From Natronorubrum sediminis (lineage in GTDB: Archaea; Halobacteriota; Halobacteria; Halobacteriales; Natrialbaceae): a DNA stretch of 64,000 nucleotides. The number at the start of each line of letters is the position of its first letter. Within the stretch, counting starts at the first letter, position 1. Position numbers and translations under genes: made by a program. The stretch covers positions 104,608 to 168,607 of the forward strand of contig NZ_FNWL01000002.1 of NCBI RefSeq assembly GCF_900108095.1, written 5' to 3'. Positions 61,904 through 64,000 of the stretch are shown in pieces. A model generated the notes under the pieces. The model searched no databases, was not told the DNA's origin, and saw only the letters and a program-made list of their open reading frames with translations.

Positions 61904-62539
61904 TTAGCCGTCGTCCGCGTCGATATCGATCGAGACGCCGTCTCCACTCGAGGTGCTCGTCGTCGATTCGGTCGACTGGCTGATGCTCACGTTCGAACTC
62001 GCGTCGCCACCGTCGCCGCCATCACCGCCGTTACCTGCGTCGCCATCTTCGCCGTCTTCGCCGTCCTCACCGGTCGATTGAACGATTGACGTCGACTCCG
62101 AGTACACGTCGCCGTCTGACTCCGACGAGACGGACACCGAGACGTTATCTTCGGCGTCGACGATCACCTCGACGTCCGTCACACCGGTTTCAGAATCGGT
62201 CGTGTGGATCACCGTCCCCCACGAGAGCGTCTCGACGTCCGTCTCGGAGTCGGTCTCGAGTTCCTCCGCCGAGTAGTCGTCAGCTGCGTCGGACGCGGTC
62301 GTCACCGAAAACGAGACGCCGGCGTCGGTCTCAGCCGCCACCTCGACGTGCGTTCCGTCGGCAGTTTCGTCGGCCGTTACGTTCCCCCAGGGAAATGTTG
62401 CGTCTGTCATCGGTTCTGAACTGTTTTCTGCCGCGTCGCTCGAGGGGTTGTCCGGAACTGCGATCCCCGCCGCACCCGCGACGATGATCGCCACGACTGC
62501 GAGTCCGATCACGACTCCGATCGTCGGTCGTCGATTCAT
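61904..62539 (-). CDS. Membrane-anchored Gly/Asp-rich exported protein
   Basis: A 211-residue protein with an N-terminal hydrophobic anchor or signal (IGVVIGLAVVAIIVAGAAG). The rest is acidic and beta-rich (WGNVTADETADGTHVEVAAE, VSVSVSSESDGDVYSEST). A low-complexity block GEDGEDGEDGDAGNGGDG is flanked by SIVQST and NVSISQSTES. It would sit on the cell surface. The block and flanks resemble those in the next gene at 62828-63235, so the two are probably relatives or functionally linked. No known family is recognised. Confidence 0.65.
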   Translation of the reverse strand: MNRRPTIGVVIGLAVVAIIVAGAAGIAVPDNPSSDAAENSSEPMTDATFPWGNVTADETADGTHVEVAAETDAGVSFSVTTASDAADDYSAEELETDSETDVETLSWGTVIHTTDSETGVTDVEVIVDAEDNVSVSVSSESDGDVYSESTSIVQSTGEDGEDGEDGDAGNGGDGGDGGDASSNVSISQSTESTTSTSSGDGVSIDIDADDG

Positions 62540-62827
62540 AGTGTTTGTGAGCAGCGGAGCACCATCATTTGGCTTCCGTTGGCTCGGTCGACGTCAACGG
62601 GAACGTTTAGTTGCGGGGATCGTTTCGACAGTAAGTCGGTCCCAACTCGAGTGAGCGAACAGCGACATCAGCTTTTGGTCTACGGGACAGTCACAGGGAC
62701 AATAAGCTAAACTCGACGGATCGTAAGGTCTCGAGTGGCGTTCGGTTCCGCCGGTGAGCCGGCGGCTATCTGTGTTGACTCAAAAAATATACCGAGTTAA
62801 CGGGGTTGATGTGACTCGTTACTGCTG

Positions 62828-63235
62828 TTATAGAACGCCGAGGAGGCCGAGTTCGACATTGACGGCACCGCCGTCGCCGCCGTCACCAGCTTCAGCGTTC
62901 TGGTCCACACTGGCATCGTTGGACTGCGTCACGTCCTGGGTTTGGTCAACGGACGACGTAGCTGACGTGCTGTCAGCAGCCTCGTCATTGTTGTTGTACG
63001 GTTTCTCGTTAGTGTCGTCGGCTCCACCGCTCGTGGCGGTGGCTTCAGAGATACCGATCTGAGCGTTGTTGTTCTGTTGGTTCACTTCGGCGTAGTTACC
63101 CGCATGTCCACCATCCCCGCCGTCTCCGCCGATGTCAACATCTACGTCCTGTGCGGCTGCTGTTCCGGCGAACCCCATGAACATGAGGCTGCCGACCATT
63201 GCGAACGTCAGTAGCATCGCGATTGCGCGTTTCAT
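62828..63235 (-). CDS. Secreted Gly/Asp- and Gln/Asn-rich protein, amyloid-like repeats
   Basis: A 135-residue protein with a classical Sec signal peptide (MKRAIAMLLTFAMVGSLMFM, cleavage after TAAA). The mature part is mirror-like: DVDVDIGGDGGDGGHAGNYA, then VNQQNNNAQIGIS, and near the C-terminus VDQTQDVTQSNDASVDQ then GDGGDGGAVNVELGLLGVL. The Gln/Asn spacing (V-x-Q, N-x-A-x-V) resembles curlin-type repeats but is not diagnostic. A TATA-like AAATATACC (minus strand, about 63279-63287) lies upstream. A secreted fibre or matrix role is only a guess. Confidence 0.7.
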   Translation of the reverse strand: MKRAIAMLLTFAMVGSLMFMGFAGTAAAQDVDVDIGGDGGDGGHAGNYAEVNQQNNNAQIGISEATATSGGADDTNEKPYNNNDEAADSTSATSSVDQTQDVTQSNDASVDQNAEAGDGGDGGAVNVELGLLGVL

Positions 63236-63892
63236 GATTTATTGATCGGGCACCACGTACGCGTGGACCGCTCGAGGTATATTTGTCACACCGATCTACA
63301 CGCACGGCTCGTGCGATACGCACTTCCCACATGCTTAGTTCGGCGGTTTCGAGCGGTTCCAACGCCGTGTTGCCCGGATGAGTGGTCAGGGGATTCCAGT
63401 ATTAAACCGAAGAATGGTTTCGATGTATACACGGAATTGGGATCAGTAAGATCCAGTGAAAAGATTCACCGTCGTTGATCGGAGAACGCTATCGAGACAG
63501 TAATTGTTCATCACCGAATTTACATATGGGATACACTCATATCGCGCGATTGAATCAGACCCGGCCTGTCTTCGAAATTACTCGTGTGAAAGCGTTCTCG
63601 ATATCGTATACCCGTTGTAGTAATTGCCAACAGTGGTGAAATAGATATCATTTCCGTCGGATTGGTGGTAGATGCGATGTCAATCGGCTCGGAATGAAAA
63701 TAGCCACTGCCAGACCACCGTTAGACCACTTCGAAGAGCAATCTACTCCGTTAGTAGTCGCTGGCACTACGGTGAACGTCCGTGTCAGTATGACCATCGA
63801 GTCCTCGCTGTAATTCCACCGATGTTCGCGAGGGGCGAGGCAAAAAAAACAACGTGGCGAATTGTGTGTGGTTCTCGGGTTACGCTACCGAA
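63236..63892. other. Gene-free AT-richer stretch
   Basis: About 650 bp between the secreted protein gene and the end of the next gene. The left end holds the minus-strand promoter of the 62828-63235 gene. The rest has only short frames of non-haloarchaeal composition. No RNA gene or repeat is recognised. GC is lower than in most of the window. Confidence 0.4.
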
Positions 63893-64000
63893 TTATGCGA
63901 GGACACCGAAGGCGAGGGCAGTCTCGAGGAGAGCGAGCCCTTCCTCATCCTCTTCACCGTTGTCAGCGTCGTCGCCGTTGTCAGCGTCGTCGCCGTTGTC
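63893..64000 (-). CDS. C-terminal end of an Asp/Asn/Gly-repeat protein (cut by window end)
   Basis: The last 35 codons read three copies of DNGDDA or a variant, then EEDEEGLALLETALAFGVLA and a stop at 63893-63895. The repeat and the C-terminal LAFGVLA echo the neighbouring secreted protein's GDGGDGG and LGLLGVL ending. The N-terminus lies beyond the window, so signal peptide and length cannot be judged. It is probably a paralogue of the 62828-63235 protein. Confidence 0.6.
   Translation of the reverse strand, partial: DNGDDADNGDDADNGEEDEEGLALLETALAFGVLA

Noticed and set aside
1..64000. CRISPR array, rRNA or tRNA genes, replication origin
   Set aside because: No regularly spaced repeats, no rRNA-like or cloverleaf sequence and no Orc1/Cdc6 gene or origin-box cluster seen by reading.

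Overview
The window is from a haloarchaeon (class Halobacteria; possibly Natrialbaceae, which is inference only). The DNA is GC-rich, with the CTCGAG hexamer recurring throughout. The predicted proteins are strongly acidic. Many genes have a TATA-like box about 25-32 nt before the start codon, as expected for leaderless transcripts. Exported proteins carry twin-arginine signals and lipoboxes. Several families are largely haloarchaeal, including HTH-10 bacterioopsin-activator regulators, DUF2150 and DUF6517 lipoproteins. I see no rRNA, tRNA, CRISPR array, intact insertion sequence or replication origin.

Layout. 1-14.6 kb is mostly core and metabolic: the tail of an aldehyde dehydrogenase, a NYN protein, a TatD-like hydrolase, a PAPS-reductase-family protein, small membrane proteins, an aldo/keto reductase, an amidase, an acyl-CoA dehydrogenase, a zinc-ribbon protein, a geranylgeranyl-reductase-family enzyme, a PAC2 protein, an RNA m5C methyltransferase with a separately encoded RNA-binding partner, and a response regulator. 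14.7-18.1 kb holds a divergent malate-dehydrogenase-like protein, a cold-shock protein and a MATE exporter. 18.1-24.1 kb holds the DNA-repair pair Bax1 and XPB, split by about 2.9 kb of partly AT-rich DNA carrying a nickel/cobalt transporter, a NikR-like regulator, a small membrane protein and a frameshifted lipoprotein. 24.1-28 kb is a complete Pot-type ABC importer operon. 28.2-33.1 kb is the grpE-dnaK-dnaJ chaperone cluster, with unusual hairpins between dnaK and dnaJ. 34-37 kb couples a purine phosphoribosyltransferase with a xanthine/uracil-type permease whose leader is crowded with perfect palindromes. 37-47 kb contains a frameshifted ferritin-like YciE/F gene, an HTH-10 regulator, a SAMP/MoaD-like protein convergent with a tungsten aldehyde:ferredoxin oxidoreductase, PAP2 and HAD phosphatases, and methylmalonyl-CoA mutase with its epimerase. 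47.5-50.1 kb is a two-subunit 2-oxoacid:ferredoxin oxidoreductase. 50-58 kb has a short HTH-10 protein, lipoproteins, an aminotransferase, a DJ-1/PfpI protein, a quinone-oxidoreductase-like protein and a CDC48 AAA ATPase. 58.4-64 kb starts with larC and then becomes accessory: an exported protein with a lysine-rich tail, a duplicated scrap of the larC 3' end, and a run of secreted Gly/Asp-rich proteins continuing past the window edge.

How the genes work together. Ferredoxin-linked oxidation (KorAB, AOR and possibly the FNR-like protein) and the mutase/epimerase pair point to heterotrophic growth on amino acids and propionyl-CoA-forming substrates. NicO, NikR and LarC form a nickel theme. The chaperone cluster, CDC48 and Csp are protein and RNA quality control. 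The most unusual material is the nickel cassette inside the repair operon, the lysine-tailed exported protein flanked by larC-derived sequence, the Gly/Asp-rich secreted family at the right end, and a dispersed repeat of at least 54 bp present twice.
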